Shown one piece after another: positions 9,194 through 17,675 of a stretch of DNA of 64,000 nt (within the stretch, counting starts at the first letter, position 1; every line of letters begins with the position of its first letter). A program made the translations under genes and the position numbers. The notes below the pieces were generated by a model. The model was not told the origin of the DNA. It searched no databases and saw only the letters and a list, made by a program, of their open reading frames with translations. Source of the stretch: WFQV01 sp964611145 (GTDB lineage: Bacteria; Bacteroidota; Ignavibacteria; Ignavibacteriales; Melioribacteraceae); NCBI GenBank assembly GCA_964611145.1, contig CAZSYM010000010.1:6988-70987 (forward strand), written 5' to 3'.

Positions 9194-10030
9194 ATGAAGA
9201 AATATCTTACCCTGTTGTTTTTGACGTTTTCTCTTTGGGTCTCGAGTTTGCATGGACAAACGGAGGAAGACTTCGAGTTTTTCGTTATCGATTCTTATAT
9301 CACTCCCGAAAAGCCCTACATGTTTAATCTCGTTTTTTCCACAAGCGATAGCGCCAAAACACAGATTATTTTTAATGGGAATAAGGTTTATGATGTATCG
9401 AGACATTTTACGGAAGACCATAAGTTTACTTTGAATGTGAGTGGTATGAAATTCGACTCTTCTTTTGTGCCTTTTGTCTTAATTGCGGTGGATAGAATGG
9501 GGCGTCGTCATCGTTCCGAAGTGTACGAAGCGGAGTTGCCGAATGATAAAGAATTGATTGGAGAAAACACCGGCGGTTCTTTTTTTAATATTTGTCTTGG
9601 TGGAACTATGTTGCTGATTCCTTCCGTTTCTTTTTTCCCCGAAAGGGACGGTTCATTTAAATATTCTCTCTCGAAAGAATTGCCGTTTATTTCCTTCAGT
9701 AATATTGGGGCTAAATATCCCCATGGCTACGTTGCGTTCGAGTATTCTTATGTTTTCGGCGATAACCCTAAAAATATTTTCCGCTTGAATTACAAACATA
9801 TTTTCCCCCTTGATTTTATTGAATATTTTTCGCCCGGCATAAGCTTTTTTACTGATTTCAAAGGGAATTCTGGCCTCGCGCCTTCAATTTCCGTGGGATT
9901 GTTCCGAGTTAAAGATGATATGAGTTTTTACCTTGAGTATCGTTATAATCTTTCTACCGATGGCGTTTGGGGGAATTTTAACGAAATACAATTAGGTTTT
10001 TATGCACCCTTTTTTACAATAAACTATTGA
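9194..10030 (+). CDS. Exported protein of unknown function, probable outer-membrane beta-barrel C-half
   Basis: A 278-residue protein starting at ATG 9194, which gives a normal signal peptide (MKKYLTLLFLTFSLWVSSLHG). The GTG at 9170 would add eight polar residues ahead of it and is less likely. Residues ~25-115 look like an Ig-type beta domain. Residues ~125-278 are alternating aromatic strands ending in QLGFYAPFFTINY, as in small outer-membrane barrels. I do not recognise a family. Nine bases separate it from the GNAT gene, so it may start the run that continues to dxs. Confidence 0.55.
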   Translation: MKKYLTLLFLTFSLWVSSLHGQTEEDFEFFVIDSYITPEKPYMFNLVFSTSDSAKTQIIFNGNKVYDVSRHFTEDHKFTLNVSGMKFDSSFVPFVLIAVDRMGRRHRSEVYEAELPNDKELIGENTGGSFFNICLGGTMLLIPSVSFFPERDGSFKYSLSKELPFISFSNIGAKYPHGYVAFEYSYVFGDNPKNIFRLNYKHIFPLDFIEYFSPGISFFTDFKGNSGLAPSISVGLFRVKDDMSFYLEYRYNLSTDGVWGNFNEIQLGFYAPFFTINY

Positions 10031-10038
10031 GGAGCTTG

Positions 10039-10941
10039 ATGACTTTCGAAAGATTTGAAGCCGAGGATTTGCCCGAAGTTACGGATTTAATGAAAAGAAC
10101 AAACGATAGAGATATTGTGAACGAAAGTTTAATGAGAGAAAAAATAATTGAGGATTTCGACTACGATGCGGAAATGACGCTTGTGGCACGGAACGGAGGG
10201 GAAATCATCGGTTTTATTATGGGGGTGGTTCGCCAAAGGGAGGAAGGACCTTTGGCTTACGTCAAATTATTAGGTGTGGACAAGAAATATCGGAGAAAGA
10301 AAATTGGCACAGGTTTACTCAAGGAAGTGGAACGCCGTGCAAAAGAATTGGGAGCAAGGAAAATCCGAGCGTTTGAATCCTATCCAAATTACTTTACTCC
10401 CGGAGTTGATCCTTTTTATACCGAGGCTGTTTGCTTCTTTGAGAGAAACGGCTACCATAAGTTTGCGGATTGTTCAAACCTCATTTGCGATTTGAAAAAT
10501 CAATCCTTTGATACTCGCGAGGAAGAAATTGCTCTTTATGACAAAGGGATTATTTGTAAACGTGCTACGTTGGACGATTTCGAACGATTGGAGGAGTGGA
10601 CGGAAAAGAATTTCAAAGGCTGGTTGGGAGAAATCAGAGCCGCTTTTTCGAACGAACCGCCCTCCATTCATATTGCGGAAAACAAGGATGGAATAATAGC
10701 GTTTTCCGCTTATGAAACCAACAACAAAGGTACGGCATGGTTTGGACCCATGGGAACTACTCCTGCAGCGCGGGGGCTCGGAATAGGCGGTGTGCTACTT
10801 AAACGTTGCATGAGTGATATGCAACAAATGGGTTTCGAAAAGTCCATAATTCCCTGGGTGGGACCTATCCCTTTTTATATGCATTATGTTAAATCTCCCG
10901 TCGATAGAGTGTTCTGGCGTTATGAAAAAACTTTGGAATAA
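10039..10941 (+). CDS. Tandem GNAT acetyltransferase
   Basis: A 300-residue protein with two GNAT folds. The first (residues ~1-150) has the acetyl-CoA loop YRRKKIGTGLL, the second (~170-300) has ARGLGIGGVLL. ATG 10039 is preferred over the in-frame TTG at 10027 because gagga sits upstream of it. The first loop has the expected basic-xx-G-x-G form; the second keeps G-x-G-G. Substrate unknown: double-GNAT proteins include amino-sugar, mycothiol and antibiotic acetyltransferases. The gene sits in a run of closely spaced genes with a DNA methyltransferase and xseA. Confidence 0.8.
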   Translation: MTFERFEAEDLPEVTDLMKRTNDRDIVNESLMREKIIEDFDYDAEMTLVARNGGEIIGFIMGVVRQREEGPLAYVKLLGVDKKYRRKKIGTGLLKEVERRAKELGARKIRAFESYPNYFTPGVDPFYTEAVCFFERNGYHKFADCSNLICDLKNQSFDTREEEIALYDKGIICKRATLDDFERLEEWTEKNFKGWLGEIRAAFSNEPPSIHIAENKDGIIAFSAYETNNKGTAWFGPMGTTPAARGLGIGGVLLKRCMSDMQQMGFEKSIIPWVGPIPFYMHYVKSPVDRVFWRYEKTLE

Positions 10942-10946
10942 AGTGA

Positions 10947-11816
10947 ATGGCGAAGAATATGGATTACATAGATTTAGGCGAGAGGGGAAGATACAATCCC
11001 AAAAATAAATTGAACGACCTGACCGGCAAGGAGTGGATAAAATTCACTAAAAGTTGGTTTATTCATTCGCCCAAGAGTCGAACCGAAACCGAAATGTTGC
11101 ATCCCGCGAAGTTTCCCGAATCTCTTGCGGAAGAATTTATCGCTTTCTTTACCAAGAAAGGACAATGGGTTCTCGACCCTTTCTTGGGAACCGGAAGCAC
11201 TCTCTTGGCTGCCGCTTCGCTGAAAAGAAATTCCGTAGGGGTGGAGCTGAATGAAAAGTATTATAAAATTGCCGTGGAGCGAATGGAGAAATATCACCGT
11301 GACGTAGAAGCCGTGCCTTTGCTGGGTTCTTCGAAGGAGTTGAAAAAAATTTTGAAAAAAAACGGCTTTGAAAAAATTCGTTTTGATTATGTTCTGACCT
11401 CTCCGCCATATTGGAATCAATTGAAAAGAAATTATATTAGGCAAAGTAAAAGGAAAAGCAAAGGATTGGATACCGTTTATTCGAACGATGTTCGGGATAT
11501 TGGAAATATTGATGATTACGAGGAATTCCTTCGAAACCAAGCGGAAATTTTCGACGAGGTTTATGACGTGGTTAAGGAGGGAGGATATTTGACAATTATT
11601 ACCAACAATGTCTTTTTTGATGGTAGAGTTTACCCTCTGGCTTTTGATACGGCTATTTCCCTTACGAAACGCGGAGAGAAAAGTTGGGTGTTGAAGGATG
11701 AAAAAATCTGGCTACAGAACGACAAAACCCTTGTAGCTCTTGGGGTTAATAATGCCTGGGTGGGAAATAGGCATCATCAATATTGTCTTATTTTTAGGAA
11801 GGAACGCACAAAGTGA
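10947..11816 (+). CDS. Orphan DNA methyltransferase, N4-cytosine/N6-adenine amino type
   Basis: A 289-residue SAM-dependent DNA methylase. The SAM-binding motif VLDPFLGTGST (about residues 75-85) and the GVELNEKY acidic loop come before the catalytic TSPPYW motif (about residue 150). SPPY-type catalytic motifs are most often N4-cytosine enzymes, but N6-adenine cannot be excluded. The motif order SAM site before catalytic site is the reverse of beta-class enzymes. No restriction endonuclease or specificity gene flanks it. It overlaps the xseA start by four bases, so it is transcribed with a core DNA-repair gene. This suggests a resident solitary methylase, or the remnant of a lost restriction system. 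Confidence 0.85.
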   Translation: MAKNMDYIDLGERGRYNPKNKLNDLTGKEWIKFTKSWFIHSPKSRTETEMLHPAKFPESLAEEFIAFFTKKGQWVLDPFLGTGSTLLAAASLKRNSVGVELNEKYYKIAVERMEKYHRDVEAVPLLGSSKELKKILKKNGFEKIRFDYVLTSPPYWNQLKRNYIRQSKRKSKGLDTVYSNDVRDIGNIDDYEEFLRNQAEIFDEVYDVVKEGGYLTIITNNVFFDGRVYPLAFDTAISLTKRGEKSWVLKDEKIWLQNDKTLVALGVNNAWVGNRHHQYCLIFRKERTK

Positions 11817-13000
11817 ATATTCCCGAGAATATTTATACGGTTAGCGAAATTACCGATGAAATAAAGCATGTGTTGGAGACCGCTTATGGCGAGATAAATG
11901 TGGTCGGGGAAATCTCTAATTTTAAAGCTCATCGCTCCGGGCATTGGTATTTTACTCTCAAAGATGCGTATGCGGCAATCAATTGTACGATGTGGCGCGG
12001 AGTAAATAATTATGTGTTTTTTACTCCTCAAGACGGTATGAGAATAATTGCCAAAGGGAGAATCACCGTTTACCCTCCCCGCGGTTCTTATCAATTGGAT
12101 GTTCGTTCTATGAAACCGGCTGGGGAAGGGGAATTACAAGCGGCGTTCGAGAAACTTAAAAAAAAGCTGGCAGCGGAGGGCTTATTTGACGAAAGCTTCA
12201 AGAAGCCTATCCCGAAATTCCCTCGTAAAATAGGTATTGTAACCGCTTACGACGGAGCGGCTTTTCAGGACATGATAAACACCGCTAAAAGGCGTTATCC
12301 GCTTGTGGAATTGGTAATAGCTTCGGCGCGAGTCCAAGGCGAAGGCGCCGCCGAGGAAATAGCCGAAAAGATAAGACTTTTGAACGAAAGAGATGATATT
12401 GATGTAATTATTGTTGGGCGAGGCGGGGGTTCGCTGGAAGACCTTTGGGCTTTTAACGAGGAAGTTGTCGCTCGTGCCATATTCGAATCTCGTATCCCCG
12501 TTATCAGCGGTGTGGGACACGAAATTGATTTTTCCATTTCGGATTTCGTGGCTGATTTGCGCGCTGCAACCCCTACCGCGGCTATGGAATTGGCTACTCC
12601 GGACAGACGCGAAATTTTTGCCTTTATTCAGGATTTTTTCTATAATGCGGGAAATAATATTTCTCAAATAATTGAAGATTATAAATTTGATGTAAAAAGC
12701 GCTCTGGATAGTTACGGATTTCGCTCGCCCGAGGATTTGGTTAAAAATAAGATTCAATTCCTCGATAACTTGATTTATAGATTGGAAAACGAAATCGAAA
12801 AGAAATTAACTTTTGAGAAAAATCGCCTTGAGGTTATCAAGGAAATAATCGAAGCTAATAATTCGGAAAAGATATTGCGGAAGGGATACGCTATTATTAG
12901 CCAAAGAGATAACTTTGTAGAACGGAAAAAGTTTTTGAAAAAGGAAGAGAAATTTAAAATAAGATTTTACGACGGAGAGGTGGAAATTGGAAACGAATAA
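11813..13000 (+). CDS. xseA: Exodeoxyribonuclease VII large subunit
   Basis: A 395-residue protein matching XseA: N-terminal OB-fold (YTVSEITDEIK, VVGEISNFK), the conserved catalytic-region stretch IVGRGGGSLEDLWAFN near residue 205 and the ISGVGHEIDFSISDFVADLRA stretch after it, then a coiled-coil C-terminus that binds XseB. The start is a GTG overlapping the methyltransferase stop. The complex degrades single-stranded DNA to oligonucleotides in both directions in the cytoplasm. Somewhat shorter than the E. coli protein (456 residues) because the coiled-coil part is shorter. Confidence 0.95.
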   Translation: MNIPENIYTVSEITDEIKHVLETAYGEINVVGEISNFKAHRSGHWYFTLKDAYAAINCTMWRGVNNYVFFTPQDGMRIIAKGRITVYPPRGSYQLDVRSMKPAGEGELQAAFEKLKKKLAAEGLFDESFKKPIPKFPRKIGIVTAYDGAAFQDMINTAKRRYPLVELVIASARVQGEGAAEEIAEKIRLLNERDDIDVIIVGRGGGSLEDLWAFNEEVVARAIFESRIPVISGVGHEIDFSISDFVADLRAATPTAAMELATPDRREIFAFIQDFFYNAGNNISQIIEDYKFDVKSALDSYGFRSPEDLVKNKIQFLDNLIYRLENEIEKKLTFEKNRLEVIKEIIEANNSEKILRKGYAIISQRDNFVERKKFLKKEEKFKIRFYDGEVEIGNE

Positions 13001-13211
13001 GGAATTAAATTTTGAGGATTCGCTTAGGCGACTTCAGGAAATAAGTGAAAAATTAGAAAGTAAGGAAATTTCGTTAGACGAATCAATCAAACTTTACGAA
13101 GAAGGGATACGATTGGCTAAGGAGTGCTATCGGATCTTGAACGAAGCGGAGTTGAAAATAACAAAGCTGAAAGAAGATTTGGATAAGGAATTTTCCGAAG
13201 AGGATGTTTAA
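12987..13211 (+). CDS. xseB: Exodeoxyribonuclease VII small subunit
   Basis: A 74-residue helical protein with the XseB signature FEDSLRRLQEISEKLES and SLDESIKLYEEGIRL. The start is TTG at 12987, supported by ggagagg about 5 bases upstream and by overlap with the end of xseA, which indicates coupled translation. It assembles along the XseA coiled coil. Directly followed by dxs; in many bacteria ispA lies between xseB and dxs, here it is absent. Confidence 0.92.
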   Translation: METNKELNFEDSLRRLQEISEKLESKEISLDESIKLYEEGIRLAKECYRILNEAELKITKLKEDLDKEFSEEDV

Positions 13212-13229
13212 TTAAGAGAAAGGTGAAAA

Positions 13230-15155
13230 ATGGGAATTGACAAGTCGAAATACAATTTGCTTTTTAAGGTAAACGACCCTAAGGATATTAGGGATTTTAG
13301 CGTTCAGCAATTGCAAGCGTTGGCGCAGGAAATCAGAGAATATATTATAGACGTGGTTTCGCAGACAGGCGGGCACTTTGGCGGAAGCATGGGAGCTGTG
13401 GAATTGACCCTCGCGTTGCATAAGGTTTTTGATACTCCCAGAGATTTGTTGGTTTGGGATGTTGGGCACCAGGCATATCCTCATAAAATTATTACCGGTA
13501 GAAGAGATGCGATGTTGACCCTTCGAAAGCTTAACGGTATCAGTGGCTTTTTGAAACGAGAAGAGAGCATTTATGATGTTTTCGGAGCAGGGCACACTTC
13601 CACTTCTATCTCGGCGGCACTGGGAATGGCTATAGCTCGCGATAAAATGAACGAAGACCATAAAGTGGTTGCTATCATTGGCGACGGAGCAATGACGGCG
13701 GGAATGGCATACGAGGCTCTTAACAATGCGGGCTTGCTAAAATCCAATTTGATTGTGGTGTTGAACGATAATCAAATGTCTATCGCCCCCAATATGTGGC
13801 AGTTTGCAAATTATTTTAACGAAATAATTAGTCATCCCGAATTTCAGAAAGTTAAAGGCGCCATTTGGGATTTGACCGGTAAATTAGATCAATTCGGTGA
13901 TAGAATAAGAAAACTCGCCGTGCGTCTTGAATCCGGTATTAAATCCATAGTTACGCCGGGAATGTTGTTCGAGGCTCTTGGCTTTCGTTATTTCGGTCCC
14001 ATTAACGGACATAGTTTGGGCAAATTGGTTAAAATATTTAGCCAGGTCAAAGATCTGAAAGGTCCTATTTTGGTTCATGTTATTACGGAAAAAGGGAAGG
14101 GTTATAAACCGGCGGAAGGTGACAAGGAAAAATTCCATGGCATTTCACCTTTTGATAAATTAACGGGACAAACGATTAAGAAGAAATCTACCGCGCCGAA
14201 ATACACTTCCGTTTTTGCCGAGGCTCTGGTGCAAATCATACGCAATAATCCTCGTGTTGTCGGTATTACGGCGGCAATGCCTGACGGAACGGGGCTAAAT
14301 CTTTTGAAAAAGGAAATCCCCGAAAACTTTTTTGATGTGGGCATTGCCGAACAGCATGCCGTTACGTTCGCAGCCGGTTTGGCGGCAAAAGGTGTAGTTC
14401 CCGTAGCGGCAATCTATTCCACATTCTTGCAGCGAGCTTTTGATCAAATAATTCATGACGTCGCTCTTCAAAAGTTGCATGTCGTTTTTGCATTGGATAG
14501 AGGCGGACTTGTAGGGGCGGATGGTCCGACGCATCACGGTGCATTCGATTTGACCTATTTACGCCTGATACCGAATATGGTTGTTATGGCTCCCAAGGAT
14601 GAATCCGAGTTAAGAGATATGTTGTTTACCGCAATTGAGATTTATAAGGACGGACCTGTGGCGATTCGCTATCCTCGTGGAGAAGCCGTGGGCGTACCTC
14701 TGAAGGACAATTTTGATTCGATTCCGATTGGGAAAGGCGAGGTGCTTAGGAAAGGAAACGACGTGGCATTGTTAGCCGTCGGGTTGATGACGGATTATTC
14801 CATGCAAGCGGCGGAAATGCTAGAGCATGAGGGAATCGATGTCGAAGTGATTAATATGCGCTTCATTAAGCCGTTGGATACGGAAATGCTGGATTATGTG
14901 GCTTCCAGATTCGATAGAATCGTTACGCTGGAAGAAAATACTTTGATTGGCGGCTTCGGAAGCGGAGTGTTGGAATATTTTGCGGAAAAGAATTATAAAA
15001 AAGATGTTTTGCGTATAGGCTTACCCGATCAATTCGTCGAGCAAGGTTCTCAATCGGAATTGCATGCTTTGTTGGGAATAGACCCGAAAGGTATTTCCGA
15101 AAGAATAAAAGTGTTTGTAAGGCAGAACGGTGCATTTGTAATACAAGCCGAATAG
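13230..15155 (+). CDS. dxs: 1-deoxy-D-xylulose-5-phosphate synthase
   Basis: A 641-residue thiamine-diphosphate enzyme condensing pyruvate and glyceraldehyde 3-phosphate to DXP, the entry to the MEP isoprenoid pathway. Visible motifs: GGHFGGSMGAVELTLALH, the TPP/Mg motif IGDGAMTAGMAYEALNNAG, GPINGHSLGKL, and the transketolase centre DVGIAEQHAVTFAAGLA with YSTFLQRAFDQ. Full length. It sits behind xseAB. Its product feeds hpnCDE squalene synthesis through farnesyl diphosphate, and also pdxJ (PLP synthesis) at the other end of the window. Confidence 0.97.
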   Translation: MGIDKSKYNLLFKVNDPKDIRDFSVQQLQALAQEIREYIIDVVSQTGGHFGGSMGAVELTLALHKVFDTPRDLLVWDVGHQAYPHKIITGRRDAMLTLRKLNGISGFLKREESIYDVFGAGHTSTSISAALGMAIARDKMNEDHKVVAIIGDGAMTAGMAYEALNNAGLLKSNLIVVLNDNQMSIAPNMWQFANYFNEIISHPEFQKVKGAIWDLTGKLDQFGDRIRKLAVRLESGIKSIVTPGMLFEALGFRYFGPINGHSLGKLVKIFSQVKDLKGPILVHVITEKGKGYKPAEGDKEKFHGISPFDKLTGQTIKKKSTAPKYTSVFAEALVQIIRNNPRVVGITAAMPDGTGLNLLKKEIPENFFDVGIAEQHAVTFAAGLAAKGVVPVAAIYSTFLQRAFDQIIHDVALQKLHVVFALDRGGLVGADGPTHHGAFDLTYLRLIPNMVVMAPKDESELRDMLFTAIEIYKDGPVAIRYPRGEAVGVPLKDNFDSIPIGKGEVLRKGNDVALLAVGLMTDYSMQAAEMLEHEGIDVEVINMRFIKPLDTEMLDYVASRFDRIVTLEENTLIGGFGSGVLEYFAEKNYKKDVLRIGLPDQFVEQGSQSELHALLGIDPKGISERIKVFVRQNGAFVIQAE

Positions 15156-15186
15156 GGAGTGCCCGAGGAAAAGGGAAGTTGGCAAA

Positions 15187-15218
15187 TTTGACTTAAAAAA
15201 TCATTTTGTTTAACTTAG
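15187..15218 (+). promoter_or_regulatory. Candidate promoter for rplU-rpmA
   Basis: TTTG at 15187-15190, a 20-base spacer, then TAACTTAG at 15211-15218, close to the Bacteroidetes primary-sigma pattern TTTG-N19/20-TAnnTTTG. It lies in the 96-base gap after dxs and about 33 bases before rplU, where a separate ribosomal promoter is expected. Pattern match only. Confidence 0.4.
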
Positions 15219-15251
15219 CAAGTCTAAATCAGATTTTTTTGGAGGTTTTGA

Positions 15252-15560
15252 ATGTTTGCAGTTGTGAACATAGCTGGACAACAATTTAAGGTAACCGAGA
15301 ACGGGAAATACTACGTTCCGAGATTAAAAGCCGAACCCGAAAGCGAGGTAACTTTCGAGGAGGTTTTGTTATATTCGGACGGGGAAAAGACGCAAATCGG
15401 TTCACCTAAAATAGAAGGAATGAAAGTTACAGCGAAAGTTTTGGAACATGTGAAAGATGACAAGGTGATTGTTTTTAAAAAGAAAAGAAGAAAATCTTAT
15501 AAAGTTAAAAACGGTCATCGTCAGAAATTAACGAAAATCGAAATAGTTAAGATTGCGTAA
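15252..15560 (+). CDS. rplU: 50S ribosomal protein L21
   Basis: A 102-residue L21 protein of normal length with the family start MFAVVNIAGQQFKVTENGKY and the basic C-terminus KKKRRKSYKVKNGHRQ that binds 23S rRNA. Strong ribosome site ggagg. Followed after 12 bases by rpmA, the universal rplU-rpmA pair. Confidence 0.97.
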   Translation: MFAVVNIAGQQFKVTENGKYYVPRLKAEPESEVTFEEVLLYSDGEKTQIGSPKIEGMKVTAKVLEHVKDDKVIVFKKKRRKSYKVKNGHRQKLTKIEIVKIA

Positions 15561-15572
15561 GCGGAGGAAGTA

Positions 15573-15830
15573 ATGGCTCATAAAAAAGGACAAGGCTCAT
15601 CGAGAAACGGACGTGATAGCAATCCCCAATATCTTGGCGTTAAAAGATTTGGGGGACAAAGAGTAACGGCTGGTTCCATCCTGGTTCGCCAGCGTGGTAC
15701 CAAGTTCCACCCGGGTGCGAATGTTGGTAAAGGTGGCGACGATACCCTCTTTGCGAAAATAGACGGTTATGTAAAGTTTGAAACAAAGCGCAACAATAGG
15801 AAATACGTCCACGTCTTCGAGTCGCTTTGA
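15573..15830 (+). CDS. rpmA: 50S ribosomal protein L27
   Basis: An 85-residue L27 protein: MAHKKGQGSSRNGRDSNP start, GVKRFGGQRVTAGSILVRQ core, YVHVFE end. The N-terminus begins directly with MAHKK, so it has no cleavable Firmicutes-type leader. It contacts the peptidyl-transferase centre. Confidence 0.97.
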   Translation: MAHKKGQGSSRNGRDSNPQYLGVKRFGGQRVTAGSILVRQRGTKFHPGANVGKGGDDTLFAKIDGYVKFETKRNNRKYVHVFESL

Positions 15831-15870
15831 TTTTGGTTTTTTCATAGGAAACCTCTTTTAATGAGTGTTA

Positions 15871-15899
15871 AAAACCGGGGTTCTGCTCCGGTTTTTTTC
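15871..15899 (+). terminator. Rho-independent terminator after rpmA
   Basis: An aaaaccgg / ccggtttt stem, extended by G-T and G-C pairs, with a short loop and a run of seven T. It ends the rplU-rpmA unit. Confidence 0.85.
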
Positions 15900-15981
15900 T
15901 TTTAAATTTCTTAAAACGTTTTCCTAAATTGCTTTTGTAAATAAATCTTTCTTGACAGATAAATCGATTAGCCATTAAGGA

Positions 15982-16839
15982 ATGGAAGAAAAGAAGTTAA
16001 AAGAAGTTTATAATTCCGCTATCGAAGAAGCGAAGAGGCATTACGAAAATTTCCCTGTGGTTTCCGTTTTCTTGCGAAAAAGACTGTTGCCTCACGTGGC
16101 ACTGTTTTATGTCTTTGCCCGACGTGCCGATGATATTGCCGACGAAGGAAATTTGACGGTTGAAGAAAGATTGGGAAAACTTCGCTCTTATAGAAATGCT
16201 CTTTCTTCCGCATTGAGCGGCACGTTCGTTTCTCCTTTTTGGGAGGCGCTTTCGCATACGATCTCGAAATTCGATTTGACTCCGCAATATTTTTACGACT
16301 TGCTACATGCCTTCGAAATCGATGTTCTTAAAAAACGTTTTGATACGCAAGAGGAATTATATCGGTATTGTCGTTTATCGGCAAATCCTGTGGGGAGAGT
16401 GATGTTGGAATTCTATGGAATAAGAAGCCCGCTTGCCTTCTCGAAAGCGGACGCAATAACCACGGCTTTGCAGTTAACCAATTTTTGGCAGGATGTCTCC
16501 GTGGATTTACAAAAAGGGAGAATTTATCTTCCCCTGGAAATAATGAAAAAGTTTGATTATTCGGAAGAGAAATTTTTGAAGAAGGAATTCGATTTCCGTT
16601 TTGCCGAATTGATGCGTTACGAGATTGGCTTGACGGAGAAAATGTTTAGGGAAGGAAGGGAATTGTTGAATTTTTTGCCCTTCGGCTTGAAAATCCAAAT
16701 CAATGCTACGATTTACGGCGGCTTGGAAATTCTTAAAAAGATTAAGAGAATTGGTTTTAATGTTTTAAATTATAGAGTTAAATTGAATAAAATGAATTTT
16801 ATTTGGATTTTTACAAAAGCTTTTTTGACACTTGAATGA
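15982..16839 (+). CDS. hpnC: Hydroxysqualene synthase-type prenyl synthase HpnC
   Basis: A 285-residue trans-isoprenyl diphosphate synthase of the squalene/phytoene synthase fold. Two Asp-rich motifs are visible: ARRADDIADEG near residue 50 and LTNFWQDVSVD near residue 166. In the HpnCDE route HpnC converts presqualene diphosphate to hydroxysqualene. The assignment as HpnC rather than HpnD rests on gene order (C-D-E) and on the second motif lacking the RDxxxD form. It overlaps hpnD by four bases. Confidence 0.88.
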   Translation: MEEKKLKEVYNSAIEEAKRHYENFPVVSVFLRKRLLPHVALFYVFARRADDIADEGNLTVEERLGKLRSYRNALSSALSGTFVSPFWEALSHTISKFDLTPQYFYDLLHAFEIDVLKKRFDTQEELYRYCRLSANPVGRVMLEFYGIRSPLAFSKADAITTALQLTNFWQDVSVDLQKGRIYLPLEIMKKFDYSEEKFLKKEFDFRFAELMRYEIGLTEKMFREGRELLNFLPFGLKIQINATIYGGLEILKKIKRIGFNVLNYRVKLNKMNFIWIFTKAFLTLE

Positions 16840-17675
16840 AAGAAGCAAAGAAAATAGCGAAAAAAAGTAAAAGCAGTTTTTATTATGCTTTTAATTTTCT
16901 TCCCGACGAAAAAAGAGAGGCGATGAACACCATCTATGCCTTCTGTCGGAAAACGGACGATTTGGTGGATAACGGAAATGAGCCCGAGGAGATAAAGTTT
17001 AAAAATTTGAGAAAGTGGCGTAACGAATTGGAGCTTGCCCTTAACGGTAAAAGCGGATATACTTTGTTGAACAAACTTGTTGAAACAATCAGAAACTTCA
17101 ATATTCCGATTGACCCCTTTTTCGATTTGATTAAGGGAATGGAGATTGACTTGCAACGTCAACGGTTCGAAAGTTTCGAGGATTTAATCGATTATTGTTA
17201 TAAGGTTGCTTCTACGGTCGGATTGATGAGCATTGAAATATTCGGATATAAAAACAAATCGACGCGGGAATACGCCGTTAACTTGGGATTGGCTTTGCAG
17301 CTTACTAATATTCTTAGGGATGTGAAAAAGGATGCCGAGCAGGGAAGAATTTATTTGCCCTGCGAAGACCTCGAAAGATTTAATTATTCGGAAGAGGAAC
17401 TCTTGGCAAATGTTTATAATGAAAATTTTATTCGGCTTATGCGCTTCGAGACGGAAAGAGCTAAGGAGTTTTACCGTAAAGCCACTGAATCCTTAAGTTA
17501 CGAGGATAAGCCCGCAATGTTAGCTGCACGGGCAATGCAACATATTTATTTCAGACTTCTGAAACAGTTGGAAAAAAAGAATTTCGATGTTTATTCTCAG
17601 GAAATCAAAGTACCCAAGATAGAAAAAGTTGGAATAGCCTTGGGCGTTTGGGCTAAATATAGCTTGGTTTATTGA
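16836..17675 (+). CDS. hpnD: Presqualene diphosphate synthase HpnD
   Basis: A 279-residue squalene/phytoene synthase family protein. Asp-rich motifs CRKTDDLVDNG and LTNILRDVKKDAEQGR bind the Mg-diphosphates. HpnD joins two farnesyl diphosphates head to head to presqualene diphosphate. It overlaps both hpnC (ATGA) and hpnE (one base), so the three are translated as a unit. A phytoene synthase is the alternative, but the HpnC and HpnE neighbours argue for squalene. Confidence 0.9.
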   Translation: MKEAKKIAKKSKSSFYYAFNFLPDEKREAMNTIYAFCRKTDDLVDNGNEPEEIKFKNLRKWRNELELALNGKSGYTLLNKLVETIRNFNIPIDPFFDLIKGMEIDLQRQRFESFEDLIDYCYKVASTVGLMSIEIFGYKNKSTREYAVNLGLALQLTNILRDVKKDAEQGRIYLPCEDLERFNYSEEELLANVYNENFIRLMRFETERAKEFYRKATESLSYEDKPAMLAARAMQHIYFRLLKQLEKKNFDVYSQEIKVPKIEKVGIALGVWAKYSLVY

